From positions 186,001 through 250,000 of the forward strand of contig JADFAD010000005.1 in the NCBI GenBank assembly GCA_015665455.1: 64,000 bases of DNA, written 5' to 3'. Shown here in pieces: positions 17,782 through 26,641 of the stretch. The translations under genes were made by a program, and so were the position numbers. Under the pieces are notes generated by a model that was not told where the DNA came from, searched no databases, and was given only the letters and a program-made list of their open reading frames with translations. Source of the stretch: Oceanospirillaceae bacterium. GTDB lineage: Bacteria > Pseudomonadota > Gammaproteobacteria > Pseudomonadales > Litoribrevibacteraceae. Position 1 is the stretch's first letter; the number at the start of each line of letters is the position of its first letter.

Positions 17782-18015
17782 TTAAAAACCAAATTGTTTT
17801 TGGCCTTCCATCCAGTCATTACGCTGTGGAATGCCACTTTCTTCGATGATGGCTTCAAGGGCATGAAATTCAAGTTCAGATTTACCCACCATTTCACCGG
17901 CCATCGCAGCATTAATTCTTTTATAGCGATAAAGAGCAACGGCAAGAAACTCCAACGCTTCCTTCTCGTTCAATTCACACTGAGAAGACACAACATCACT
18001 TATTTCTATTTTCAT
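17782..18015 (-). CDS. UPF0175 family protein
   Basis: A 77-residue protein with the UPF0175 pattern: LNEKEALEFLAVALYRYKRI, then AAMAGEMVGKSELEFHALE and EESGIP. The family is small, helix-turn-helix-like and usually paired with a PIN-like DUF3368 protein as a putative antitoxin. No partner follows here; downstream is only a C4/G4 hairpin at about 17712-17732 and the structured RNA region. It is thus an orphan in this window. The ATG at 18015 has AGGGAGAG at good spacing. Confidence 0.75.
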   Translation of the reverse strand: MKIEISDVVSSQCELNEKEALEFLAVALYRYKRINAAMAGEMVGKSELEFHALEAIIEESGIPQRNDWMEGQKQFGF

Positions 18016-18233
18016 ATTATCTCTCCCTGATTTTTTAGTTTTTAAGACACATAAAGAACGGTAAAACTATAAACCGATTATTTAAGCGAATTCAACGAAT
18101 CAGTAGACATAGCGAGAAGTGATTGCACGTTTAAGAATAAAGAATGAGTTCTGCACGAAAGTTAATGACAAAACTCATTTTTAGGAAGGTTTTTTTGTTC
18201 GAACTGAACGTTAATTCAAACGCTAATCCTGCG

Positions 18234-19316
18234 TTAATCCAAACTTTCGGGAATCACGTCGTGATGGCTGGCCACCTTGGGCCATGCGGTCATGATTGCT
18301 TTGATCAAAGTCGCGAGAGGGATGGCAAAGAAAATCCCCCAAAAGCCCCAGATTCCACCAAAGAAGATAACCGCGATAATGATAACGACGGGGTGAAGGT
18401 TCACCGCCTCAGAAAACAGCAAAGGCACTAGTATGTTGCCATCCAGACCTTGAATCACCAAAAAGATGATCATAACTGTAATAAACTCGGAGCTCGTACC
18501 CCATTGAATCAAGCCCACCATTGCAACAGGAACCGTCACCACAATGGCACCTACGTATGGAATTAAGACCGACAAGCCAACCAACAATGCCAACAACGCA
18601 GAATACTGTAAGCCCATGAATACGAAGCCGATGTACGTTGAGCCACCCACAATGACAATTTCAATGGCTTTGCCTCGAATGTAGTTGGCAATTTGTTCGT
18701 TCATTTCCAAGCCGACTTCATTCAACATCCTACGTTTTTGAGGCAACAAGGATTTTAAATAATCCATAAAGTAGTCTTTATCCTTCAGGAAAAAGAACAC
18801 CATCATAGGTACAACCACACAGTAAATGAGTATGGTGATCACCCCAGGAATACTGGAGACGCCCAACGAGAGTAAGATCTGCCCTACTTGCCCCACCTCA
18901 CCTTTTGCAATACCGAACCACTCTTCCAATTGAGCAGGACTAAAGATGCTTGGGTAATCGTGGCTCATGGCCATAATGTACGATTGAAATTCGGTACTGT
19001 AGCGCGGTACGTCACCAATAAAAGAGGTTAACTGAGACCATACCAGAGGCAATAAGATCAGAATTAACGCCAGTGAAATCCCCATAAAAAAGACAACTGC
19101 GAGGGACACCGCCAACATATGAGGCGCACCGCGTTTCATCAACAGATTAACCAAACCTTGCAGCATATACGCGATGATAATGGCAGCAATCACGGGCGTT
19201 AAAATACCACCAAATAACCAAATACACGCCATGATGCCAGCAAGCAACAGAATGAAGACCATCGGCTCTTCTTCTGCAAAATATAAACTCGCCCAACGCC
19301 TTAAAATATTAACCAT
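18234..19316 (-). CDS. perM: AI-2E family transporter / PerM permease
   Basis: A 360-residue inner-membrane protein of the AI-2E exporter (PerM/TqsA, PF01594) family with about eight membrane segments. Visible hallmarks are YMLQGLVNLLMKRG near the N-terminus, the large periplasmic section around residues 90-145, and PYVGAIVVTVPVA and IQGLDGNILVPLLF in the C-terminal half. Substrate is unknown. The start is the ATG at 19316, one base after the TGA of tusA and behind GGGAG; a longer reading frame to 19355 would overlap tusA. tusA-perM is the order in Pseudomonas. Confidence 0.9.
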   Translation of the reverse strand: MVNILRRWASLYFAEEEPMVFILLLAGIMACIWLFGGILTPVIAAIIIAYMLQGLVNLLMKRGAPHMLAVSLAVVFFMGISLALILILLPLVWSQLTSFIGDVPRYSTEFQSYIMAMSHDYPSIFSPAQLEEWFGIAKGEVGQVGQILLSLGVSSIPGVITILIYCVVVPMMVFFFLKDKDYFMDYLKSLLPQKRRMLNEVGLEMNEQIANYIRGKAIEIVIVGGSTYIGFVFMGLQYSALLALLVGLSVLIPYVGAIVVTVPVAMVGLIQWGTSSEFITVMIIFLVIQGLDGNILVPLLFSEAVNLHPVVIIIAVIFFGGIWGFWGIFFAIPLATLIKAIMTAWPKVASHHDVIPESLD

Positions 19317-19317
19317 T

Positions 19318-19569
19318 TCAGGCTCCCTTTTTGATCCAGTAAAGATACGATTCACCGGTTTCTTCGGCAGCGATTAATTCATGAGATGAATTATTTACAA
19401 ATACTTGAATATCACGCCACGACCCAGCATCGGTCGCGACCACCTTTAATAGTTGGCCAGACTGCAATTTATTTAACACCTGCTTTGTTTTTAGCAGTGG
19501 TAATGGGCAATTCAAACCACTGGTATCTAATAATTCATCAAAAGTTTGTGGAACTGGCTGATCAGTCAT
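19318..19569 (-). CDS. tusA: TusA-family sulfurtransferase
   Basis: An 83-residue SirA/TusA-fold protein with the CPxP motif CPLPLLK (Cys21), which carries a persulfide in sulfur relay. The Pseudomonas homologue in the same bepA-tusA-perM context has been linked to molybdenum-enzyme function and nitrate respiration; whether this copy serves tRNA thiolation or molybdoenzymes is open. It is followed after one base by perM and divergent from bepA, with 141 bp between. Confidence 0.85.
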   Translation of the reverse strand: MTDQPVPQTFDELLDTSGLNCPLPLLKTKQVLNKLQSGQLLKVVATDAGSWRDIQVFVNNSSHELIAAEETGESYLYWIKKGA

Positions 19570-19710
19570 ATTGTCTCAACTATTCTTAGTAGATAAAGTT
19601 GGATATCTACATTAGGTACGTTACATACTTTGCTTTACATACCTTACATATACATAAAAGAAGACTTGATATAGTCTAAGAAAAAACACATCGGATGTCG
19701 CTCGCTTCAA

Positions 19711-21159
19711 ATGAATAAAGCTTATCGTTTAATCGCTATTTTTTGCTGTTTTCTGATTACATTTCAGTCTACCGCATTTGCTTCTGCTCAACTGCCATCG
19801 TTGGGCGACTCTACTTCCGGGTTCATCTCACTCGATCAAGAGCACACTCTCGGTCGTGGTTGGTTAAGAGCATTAAGAAGCCAAACGCCTATTTTGGAAG
19901 ATCCGCTGCTAAATGACTACCTCGAATTTACAATTTATCGCTTAGCAGAGAATAGTCAACTGACGGATCGCCGAATTGAGACCATTATTGTGGATAATAA
20001 ATCCCTTAATGCATTCGCGGTGCCCGGTGGTGTCATCGGCGTAAATACCGGTTTATTTTTGTATTCCCATTCTGAAGGCGAATTTTCCTCCGTTTTAAGC
20101 CATGAATTAGCACACATTAGCCAACGTCACTTTGCTCGTCGTGTACAAGATGCTCAAAAACGTCAGCCGCTTACGTTGGCAGGCTTATTAGCCACGGTTC
20201 TGCTTGCCGTAACCACGGGCGGAACAGCGGCCATTGCTGCAGGTTCAACCGCCTACGCGGCCAATGCCCAAGCCTCTCTGGCCTTTAGCCGTGATATGGA
20301 GCAAGAAGCCGATCGTATCGGAATGGAAACACTATACAACTCCGGTTACAACCCGAATGAAATGACCGACATGTTCCGAAACATGAACGACGCAAAGCGT
20401 TATTTTGGTACTAATCCACCGGAGTATTTACTGACTCACCCATTGACGGAATCTCGTGTCTCGGATGCCGCAAACCGAGCAAACAAATACCCAGCCATGA
20501 AAAATGGCCGAACCAACTTCGAATACCAGCTAATGAAGCGCAGAGTCGAAGTGCACACCATGACGTCAGCAAAAGCGTGTGTACAGAAATACGAAGCGCA
20601 AGTACAAGACAACCAAAGCATTGATAAGTTCAGTGCTCAATACGCTCTGGCCATTTGCCACACAGAAAACAAAGAATACGAAACCGCATTAGAGACGCTG
20701 GCGCCACTACAAAAGCTTTGGCCGCTGAGCATCACCATCAATGTACTTCACGCTGAGATTTTATCCAAGCAACAGAAATTGGATGAATCCGAAGCCCTGC
20801 TTAAAGAGTTATTGAAGGACAACCCAGAAAACTACGTCATCACCATGTACCTAGCGAATACGTTAGGTAAAAACGGTAAAGCACGAGAATCCGCTTTTTT
20901 ATTGCAAGACATGAGCTTCCACCGCCCAACTGATCCCCACGTCTGGAATCGTCTGGCTGAAGCACAGCGCATCAACAACAATCAAATCGGCTACTACAAA
21001 GCGGCTGCTGAGTACTATCAACTGAATGGTGACTTCACCAACTCTCAGCGGCAGTTAATGCGTGCACTCAAACTGGCTGAGTTTGATTTTCACGAGAAAG
21101 CCATCATTGAAGAGCGAATTAAATACATTGAATCTCTAAAAACCGAATTCAATCAATAG
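19711..21159 (+). CDS. bepA: beta-barrel assembly-enhancing M48 metalloprotease
   Basis: BepA is a periplasmic zinc protease and chaperone that helps or degrades stalled outer-membrane proteins such as LptD. The 482-residue protein has a signal peptide (cleavage near AFASA), the M48 domain with HELAH at 131-135 and a third-ligand motif EQEADRIG near 197, and C-terminal TPR repeats from ~290. An Ala/Gly/Thr-rich hydrophobic stretch follows the HExxH (~155-190), as in the family. Divergent from tusA; ltaE begins 79 bases downstream. Confidence 0.92.
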   Translation: MNKAYRLIAIFCCFLITFQSTAFASAQLPSLGDSTSGFISLDQEHTLGRGWLRALRSQTPILEDPLLNDYLEFTIYRLAENSQLTDRRIETIIVDNKSLNAFAVPGGVIGVNTGLFLYSHSEGEFSSVLSHELAHISQRHFARRVQDAQKRQPLTLAGLLATVLLAVTTGGTAAIAAGSTAYAANAQASLAFSRDMEQEADRIGMETLYNSGYNPNEMTDMFRNMNDAKRYFGTNPPEYLLTHPLTESRVSDAANRANKYPAMKNGRTNFEYQLMKRRVEVHTMTSAKACVQKYEAQVQDNQSIDKFSAQYALAICHTENKEYETALETLAPLQKLWPLSITINVLHAEILSKQQKLDESEALLKELLKDNPENYVITMYLANTLGKNGKARESAFLLQDMSFHRPTDPHVWNRLAEAQRINNNQIGYYKAAAEYYQLNGDFTNSQRQLMRALKLAEFDFHEKAIIEERIKYIESLKTEFNQ

Positions 21160-21238
21160 CGCTCAAAGTAATAAATAACAATTGATACTAACCATAAACA
21201 ACTGGAAGCGGTCGACGGCCCAGACTTTGGTATAAACA

Positions 21239-22303
21239 ATGAATTTCGGAAGTGATAATCAATCGGGCGCTTCACCCAAAGTACTTCAAGCGTTAGTTGA
21301 CGCTAACCAAGGATTTACTCACGGCTACGGAGAGGACCAATACACCCAAGCTGCGGTAAATGAACTAAAAGATGTTTTTGATTGTGACCTTGAGGCCTTT
21401 TTTGTTCCAACCGGTACGGCTGCCAATTGCTTAGCCTTATCGTGTTTGGTTCAGCCGTGGCAAACCATTCTGTGTCATCCGCAAGCACATATCATTCAAG
21501 ATGAAAACACTGCACCTGAATTACTCACAGGCGGTGCTCGCTTAAAGGCCATCCCGACGTCTTCACCAAAGATCAGTCATTCAGATTTTGTTCACTTTTT
21601 AGAAAACCAAGCCAAAGACGCCCCCCACAACAGCATCGCTGGCGCGTTAAGCCTGACCCAATCCACTGAATACGGGCAAGTTTATCAACCAGAAGAAATA
21701 GCGACACTGACTCGTATCGCACATGAACACGACATTCAGGTTCATATGGATGGGGCTCGATTCACCAACGCACTTGCCCACCTTCAATGCCACCCAAAGG
21801 AAATAAGCTGGCAAGCCGGTGTCGATGTCCTTTGCCTTGGCGCAACCAAAAATGGAGCACTTACGGCAGAAACAGTGATCTTCTTTGATAAAGACAAAGC
21901 AGCCACGTTTGAGCAGAGAAGAAAGCGAGCAGGCCACTTGATCTCCAAAGGCCGCTTGTTTGGGGCTCAAATCAGCAGTTGGTTGTCCGACAACCATTGG
22001 ATTGAGCTCGCCACCCATGCCAATGCAATGGCTCAAGCGCTCAGTACTCGATTAACGAATAATCCTCGTTGTCGATTAATATTTCCTGTAGAAGCCAATG
22101 AAGTATTTGTCATTCTATCGAATAAAAAAATTCAAGAGCTAAGAGAACAAGGGGCCGAATTTTATGAATGGCCGTCTTCTGAACTTGCACCTGCAGACCA
22201 ACCCAACAATGCGGAGACATTAATTCGGCTAGTAACGTCTTTCCAAACAACAGCACAAGAAGTGGATCAATTCTGTTCTATTTTAGAATCTAATCAAACA
22301 TAA
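21239..22303 (+). CDS. ltaE: low-specificity L-threonine aldolase family protein
   Basis: A 354-residue PLP enzyme of the beta-eliminating lyase/threonine aldolase family, which splits L-threonine (or beta-hydroxy amino acids) to glycine and an aldehyde. Signatures are MNFGSDNQSGASPKV at the start, FVPTGTAAN binding the cofactor, HMDGARFTNAL, and the PLP Lys in CLGATKNGAL. Length is typical. It may share a transcript with bepA or use a promoter in the 79-bp gap. It ends at a terminator shared with nadA. Confidence 0.88.
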   Translation: MNFGSDNQSGASPKVLQALVDANQGFTHGYGEDQYTQAAVNELKDVFDCDLEAFFVPTGTAANCLALSCLVQPWQTILCHPQAHIIQDENTAPELLTGGARLKAIPTSSPKISHSDFVHFLENQAKDAPHNSIAGALSLTQSTEYGQVYQPEEIATLTRIAHEHDIQVHMDGARFTNALAHLQCHPKEISWQAGVDVLCLGATKNGALTAETVIFFDKDKAATFEQRRKRAGHLISKGRLFGAQISSWLSDNHWIELATHANAMAQALSTRLTNNPRCRLIFPVEANEVFVILSNKKIQELREQGAEFYEWPSSELAPADQPNNAETLIRLVTSFQTTAQEVDQFCSILESNQT

Positions 22304-22330
22304 TCATTTGAGCTCAGCATCAGAAATAGA

Positions 22331-22363
22331 AAAGCCGTAATAAGTGCAACTTATTACGGCTTT
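22331..22363. terminator. bidirectional terminator
   Basis: AAAGCCGTAATAAG and CTTATTACGGCTTT form a perfect 14-pair stem with a five-base loop between the convergent ltaE and nadA genes. Confidence 0.9.
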
Positions 22364-22387
22364 AAAATTCTCAACTGTTCCAAACCA

Positions 22388-23434
22388 CTATTTTGGGACG
22401 TTAAAATCCAACATACGCTGAAGTGGTATCATGGCTTTTCTTCGTACTTCTTCATCCACAAAGACTTCTTCACCGCCATTAATCAAGACGCTCTCAAGAC
22501 GCTCAAGCGAGTTCATGGCCATCCAAGGGCAATTTGCACAACTACGACAAGTCGCGCCCTCACCCGCTGTAGGGGCCGCTATTAGCTCCTTATCAGGGGC
22601 TGCCTGCTGCATCTTGTAAAAAATACCGCGATCCGTTGCAACAATGCACTGTTTGTTCGGTAATTCGGTGGCTGCTTTGATCAACTGAGACGTCGACCCA
22701 ACAACATCTGCCAATTCAACGACGGCTTCTGGTGATTCAGGGTGAACAAGAATCGCAGCATCCGGGTAGACCTTCTTAAGATCTCTCAGTGCTTTGCCCT
22801 TGAACTCGTCGTGAACAATACATTCACCATCCCAAAGAATCATATCTGCGCCCGTCATGCGCTTTACATAACCACCTAAGTGCTTATCAGGGGCCCAAAT
22901 AACTTTTTCACCTTTAGCGGCGATATGCTCAGCCACTTCAAGAGCAATGCTGGAGGTAACAACCCAATCCGCACGCGCTTTAACGGCAGCCGATGTATTT
23001 GCGTAAACCACAACGGTTCGATCAGGATGTTGATCACAAAAATCTGAAAACTCTTGTTCAGGACAACCGATGTCTAAAGAACATGTAGCCTCAAGCGTTG
23101 GCATGATGACTTTTTTCTCAGGGCTTAAGATTTTTGAAGTCTCACCCATGAACTTCACGCCAGCGACAATCAAAGTATCCGCAGGGTGGTTTTTACCGAA
23201 ACGAGCCATTTCTAATGAATCCGCAACACACCCGCCACTTTCTTCGGCTAAGGCCTGTATATGCTCGTCACAATAGTAATGTGCGACCAGTACAGCATTA
23301 TGTTCTTTCAACAATGCTTTGATTCGGTCTTTATAAGCGCGAACTTCTTCTTCAGACAACACCTTAGCTGCAGACTGAAAATGCTGTTGAACAAATAAGC
23401 GATCTAAATCAATTTCTATTCTTGGCTGACTCAT
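22388..23434 (-). CDS. nadA: quinolinate synthase
   Basis: NadA condenses iminoaspartate and dihydroxyacetone phosphate to quinolinate in NAD synthesis, using a 4Fe-4S cluster. The 348-residue protein shows [33 protein letters not shown], and the cluster cysteines in ATCSLDIGC and [13 protein letters not shown] 23434 is preceded by an AGAAA stretch. The gene is followed on its left by a shared terminator. The next features upstream are three tRNA-Lys genes with their own terminator, so nadA likely has its own promoter. Confidence 0.96.
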   Translation of the reverse strand: MSQPRIEIDLDRLFVQQHFQSAAKVLSEEEVRAYKDRIKALLKEHNAVLVAHYYCDEHIQALAEESGGCVADSLEMARFGKNHPADTLIVAGVKFMGETSKILSPEKKVIMPTLEATCSLDIGCPEQEFSDFCDQHPDRTVVVYANTSAAVKARADWVVTSSIALEVAEHIAAKGEKVIWAPDKHLGGYVKRMTGADMILWDGECIVHDEFKGKALRDLKKVYPDAAILVHPESPEAVVELADVVGSTSQLIKAATELPNKQCIVATDRGIFYKMQQAAPDKELIAAPTAGEGATCRSCANCPWMAMNSLERLESVLINGGEEVFVDEEVRRKAMIPLQRMLDFNVPK

Positions 23435-23600
23435 CGAATTTCTTTCTACTCAATAAAACTAGCATGACACGGTTATATTTTTGCGCGCATTCTACCACAT
23501 TTCGCCAATAGACCGCACCGACCCTTCATACTTTTAGACTGTATTTTAAACAAGAAATTTCACAAAACAGGAAAAACCAAACGAGGAGAAAATACAGACG

Positions 23601-23631
23601 AAAAAAAAGGGAGCTATAAAAGCTCCCTTTA
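23601..23631 (-). terminator. tRNA-Lys operon terminator
   Basis: On the minus strand AAAGGGAGCT and AGCTCCCTTT pair around TTTAT and run into eight T residues, directly after the last tRNA gene. Confidence 0.9.
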
Positions 23632-23637
23632 AAACAA

Positions 23638-23713
23638 TGGTGGGTCGTGCAGGATTCGAACCTGCGACCAATTGGTTAAAAGCCAACTGCTCTACCAGCT
23701 GAGCTAACGACCC
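23638..23713 (-). tRNA. tRNA-Lys(UUU), copy 3
   Basis: A complete 76-base tRNA with the 3' CCA encoded. The acceptor stem GGGTCGT/ACGACCC, D-loop AGCTGGTAGAGC, anticodon loop CTTTTAA (anticodon UUU) and T-loop GTTCGAATC are all present. Identical to the two copies upstream in the operon. Confidence 0.98.
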
Positions 23714-23762
23714 AATGTCTGGTTTCAAATTAAGCTGACTAGGTCAACTTCTTACAAAAAAG

Positions 23763-23838
23763 TGGTGGGTCGTGCAGGATTCGAACCTGCGACCAATTGG
23801 TTAAAAGCCAACTGCTCTACCAGCTGAGCTAACGACCC
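23763..23838 (-). tRNA. tRNA-Lys(UUU), copy 2
   Basis: The second of three identical 76-base genes, with CCA encoded and anticodon UUU. It is separated from its neighbours by 49- and 52-base spacers that share no obvious sequence. Confidence 0.98.
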
Positions 23839-23890
23839 ATCTATTCTGGTACAACTATGAAGTCGAAATTCATCAACTTCATTCTAAATC

Positions 23891-23966
23891 TGGTGGGTCG
23901 TGCAGGATTCGAACCTGCGACCAATTGGTTAAAAGCCAACTGCTCTACCAGCTGAGCTAACGACCC
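23891..23966 (-). tRNA. tRNA-Lys(UUU), copy 1 (promoter-proximal)
   Basis: The first of three identical 76-base genes with CCA encoded and anticodon UUU. A sigma-70-like promoter lies just upstream. Confidence 0.98.
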
Positions 23967-23979
23967 GGAGAGGCTGCGT

Positions 23980-24007
23980 ATAATAACGTCAAAATATTCA
24001 AATGCAA
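23980..24007 (-). promoter_or_regulatory. tRNA-Lys promoter
   Basis: On the minus strand TTGCAT (24007-24002) and TATTAT (23985-23980) are 16 bases apart. They are followed by the GC-rich ACGCAGCC before the first tRNA, as in stringently controlled stable-RNA promoters. Confidence 0.6.
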
Positions 24008-24101
24008 GACTTTTTAGGAATTTTCCTGCGGTTTTTTGAATTTTTTTATTCTTCCTTAAAAAGAGTAAACCCAATGCAGCCTAAAATGAGAAATACTCTA
24101 C

Positions 24102-24773
24102 TTATTGGTAACGCGTCGGATCAACCAAACCCGCTTGTTCGAAACCCACCTGACGTAAACGGCACGCATCACATTTAGCACATGCTTTACCATCATCATC
24201 CGCCTGATAGCACGATACCGTATCACCGTAATCAACACCCAACTTAGTGCCTTCAGTGACGATGTCTGCTTTTGATAGTTTCATCAGAGGGGTATGAATG
24301 GTTATCTTTTGGCCTTCAACACCCATCTTAGTCGCTAAGTTGGCGGTTCGTTCGAACGCTTCAATAAATTCAGGACGGCAATCAGGGTAACCGGAATAAT
24401 CCACAGCATTCACACCAATACATATGGTTTGCGCTTCAATAACTTCTGCCCACCCCAGTGCAATGGATAAGAAAACAGTATTACGCGCCGGTACATACGT
24501 CACCGGGATACCTTCACTTTCTTCTTCTGGCACCTCAATGGAATCGTCCGTCAGTGCTGACCCGCCAATGTCATCAAGATTTAACGTCACAACTTTATGC
24601 TCTTTAACGCCCATGCTTTCAGCAACGCGTTGAGCTGCTTGTAACTCAGAGGTATGACGTTGACCATAATTGAAACTCAAGGCATAACACTCATAACCCT
24701 GTTGTTTGGCCATGGCCAATACAGTAGCTGAATCTAATCCCCCGGAGACCAATACAATGGCTTTCTTTGTCAT
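24102..24773 (-). CDS. queC: 7-cyano-7-deazaguanine (preQ0) synthase
   Basis: QueC converts 7-carboxy-7-deazaguanine to preQ0 with ATP and ammonia, a step toward queuosine in tRNA. The 223-residue protein has the PP-loop [24 protein letters not shown], and the C-terminal zinc site Cys-x8-Cys-x2-Cys-x2-Cys in [17 protein letters not shown]. It lies 75 bases downstream of queE, which makes its substrate. Confidence 0.96.
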   Translation of the reverse strand: MTKKAIVLVSGGLDSATVLAMAKQQGYECYALSFNYGQRHTSELQAAQRVAESMGVKEHKVVTLNLDDIGGSALTDDSIEVPEEESEGIPVTYVPARNTVFLSIALGWAEVIEAQTICIGVNAVDYSGYPDCRPEFIEAFERTANLATKMGVEGQKITIHTPLMKLSKADIVTEGTKLGVDYGDTVSCYQADDDGKACAKCDACRLRQVGFEQAGLVDPTRYQ

Positions 24774-24848
24774 TTTTACTTCAACCTCTAATGTGTTCTT
24801 AAATGTTTAAAATTCGTTATGAAAGTTTAGACAGCAATGAACCAAGAA

Positions 24849-25502
24849 CTAACGACCTGGCTCATCATTCCAAAGCAATTTATGCAGTTGTAATTGCATT
24901 CTTACTTGGATGCCATCTTCCACAATCCAATCCGCCAGATCGGTTGCAGATATCTGATGAAAACTCGGAGAAAACAATACGTCATCCACGCGGTCCAACA
25001 AACGATATTGATCCACCTGCAATTTAGACCAGTCGTAGTCCTGACGACTGCAAATCACAAACTTCACCTGATCATGTTGATTCAAGTGCGCTATGTTGTC
25101 GTACATATTTCGATGACTTTCTTTTGAATCCGGTGTTTTTAAATCCATCACCTTGACCACTCGAGGGTCAACGTCAGAGACATCTATCGCACCACTGGTT
25201 TCAAGAGAGATCTCATAACCTTTATCACAGAGCGCTTTCATCAAAGGCCAGCAGTTAGGCTGTGCTAAAGGCTCACCGCCAGACACAGTAATGTGCTTAG
25301 CAGGATATTTAGCAACTTCTTGATAAATCTCATCCAGAGTCATCCATTCACCGCCACTGAACGCATATTCAGTATCGCAGTACTCACATCGAAGAGGACA
25401 ACCAGTCAATCGTATAAAGACAGTAGGCAGACCGACAGTACGTGTCTCCCCCTGCAGAGAATAGAAAATCTCAGTAATTCGTAATTTTGCTACTTCGGAC
25501 AT
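24849..25502 (-). CDS. queE: 7-carboxy-7-deazaguanine synthase
   Basis: QueE is a radical-SAM enzyme that forms 7-carboxy-7-deazaguanine from carboxytetrahydropterin. The 217-residue protein keeps FYSLQGET near the N-terminus and a Cys-x3-Cys-x2-Cys cluster motif in GCPLRCEYCDT, and an SGGEPL segment binding SAM. It is between cpoB and queC as in Pseudomonas, and 146 bases after cpoB, a gap holding a strong hairpin. Confidence 0.95.
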   Translation of the reverse strand: MSEVAKLRITEIFYSLQGETRTVGLPTVFIRLTGCPLRCEYCDTEYAFSGGEWMTLDEIYQEVAKYPAKHITVSGGEPLAQPNCWPLMKALCDKGYEISLETSGAIDVSDVDPRVVKVMDLKTPDSKESHRNMYDNIAHLNQHDQVKFVICSRQDYDWSKLQVDQYRLLDRVDDVLFSPSFHQISATDLADWIVEDGIQVRMQLQLHKLLWNDEPGR

Positions 25503-25567
25503 AGCTCAATAATTCGCCAGACAAAACATGAGGCGCGATATTACCCGAAGAAGCGAAGAGTTTAAAC

Positions 25568-25598
25568 CAGTGATTACTAGGGCTATTAGTAATCACTG
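25568..25598. repeat. 12-bp-arm hairpin between cpoB and queE
   Basis: CAGTGATTACTA and TAGTAATCACTG are perfect inverted copies with a seven-base loop. On the minus strand no T-run follows (GTTTAAAC), so it is not a standard terminator; RNA processing or 3'-end protection are possible roles. Confidence 0.75.
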
Positions 25599-25648
25599 AT
25601 AAAAACATAACCAACAAGACAGCTTTTATAGAATTAAAGCCACCTAAG

Positions 25649-26626
25649 TTATTGAGCACCTTCAAGTTTCGTTTTGGCTTTAACAGCCTCAGCAGAACTC
25701 GGGTATTGCTTCAATAATTTTTCCCACAAGCCTTTCGCTTCCGCATTCTTGCCTGTTGAGGCTTTCAGTGACGCTAACGAATAGAGACTTGAAGCGGCTT
25801 TAATACTGCTTGGGTATTCTTCCAGAACTCGATTATAAAACCCTTCGGCTTTTTCCATTTCACCGCTGCGCTTATAAATCTGAGCTAACCAATAATAAAT
25901 ATTAGGTTTAAGCGGAGTATCTGGATAGTCTTTAAGAATTTTTACAAACTCAAGGGCTGCCTTGGTATCTCTACCGCCTTCATCCAGAATCGATTTTGCC
26001 TTGCGATATCGAACCTGATCGGATTCTTTACCGCTCGTAGAAGCCACCGTCGGTGTTGTCTCAGAGGATGAATCAGCAGAAGCCGTCGAACCAGAGGAAA
26101 CCACAGCCGAATTCTTACGGCTTTCTAACTCAGTAACTTTTTCAGTCAAAAGTTGAATGCGTCGATCAAGATCAACATACAAAGCTTTACTTCGAGTTTT
26201 TAACTCTGCCAACTCTCGAGACTGCTCTTCAACCACTGAGCGTAACGTTTGAAGTTCACCCACCAACAAAGAACGATCGTCTGACAAAGGATTCGTTGGT
26301 TGAGCAGAATCCGTAATGATACCGAAATCTTCTACATCATCCGTTTCATCATTACTCGCTACAGCAGCGGCAGATGCATTACCTGTATATTGCGTTTGAT
26401 TGCCAGCAGCAGGAACCTTCGCTTCAGGAGTAGCGCCCTCAGAAACCGTTGTTCCTGACGTTACATTCGACGTCGATTCATGACCAGAAGCGCCTGATTT
26501 ATTTGACCGGATACCCGGTGCAACATAAACCGGAGTCGACTCCGTCACTTCCACAGCATATACACTGGCAACAAAAAGGGGCTGCGCAAGGCAAGCCCCC
26601 AAAAGATAATTAAACCATCTTTTCAT
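25649..26626 (-). CDS. cpoB: cell division coordinator CpoB (YbgF)
   Basis: CpoB is a periplasmic protein of the Tol-Pal system that couples outer-membrane constriction to PBP1B. The 325-residue protein has a signal peptide (residues 1-24), a Ser/Thr/Ala-rich linker, a coiled coil at ~120-170 with LQTLRSVVEEQSRELAELK, a second low-complexity Ser-rich linker, and a C-terminal TPR domain from ~205. The extra Ser/Thr linkers make it longer than E. coli CpoB (263). It follows pal by 15 bases. Confidence 0.92.
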   Translation of the reverse strand: MKRWFNYLLGACLAQPLFVASVYAVEVTESTPVYVAPGIRSNKSGASGHESTSNVTSGTTVSEGATPEAKVPAAGNQTQYTGNASAAAVASNDETDDVEDFGIITDSAQPTNPLSDDRSLLVGELQTLRSVVEEQSRELAELKTRSKALYVDLDRRIQLLTEKVTELESRKNSAVVSSGSTASADSSSETTPTVASTSGKESDQVRYRKAKSILDEGGRDTKAALEFVKILKDYPDTPLKPNIYYWLAQIYKRSGEMEKAEGFYNRVLEEYPSSIKAASSLYSLASLKASTGKNAEAKGLWEKLLKQYPSSAEAVKAKTKLEGAQ

Positions 26627-26641
26627 ATTCTATCTAACCGA

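Noticed and set aside
17733-17945. A 70-codon minus-strand frame overlapping the UPF0175 gene
   Set aside because: It lies in another frame of the UPF0175 gene, without a ribosome site, while UPF0175 has both a ribosome site and family pattern.
21647-22036. A 129-codon minus-strand frame
   Set aside because: It is antisense to the threonine aldolase gene and resembles no protein.
23638-23966. Three near-identical direct repeats about 125 bp apart, CRISPR-like at first sight
   Set aside because: The repeats are complete tRNA-Lys genes with unequal spacers and a tRNA-type terminator.
23546-24074. Short minus-strand frames reading GSLAQLVEQLAFNQLVAGSNPARPT
   Set aside because: These are translations through the tRNA-Lys genes, a common annotation artefact.
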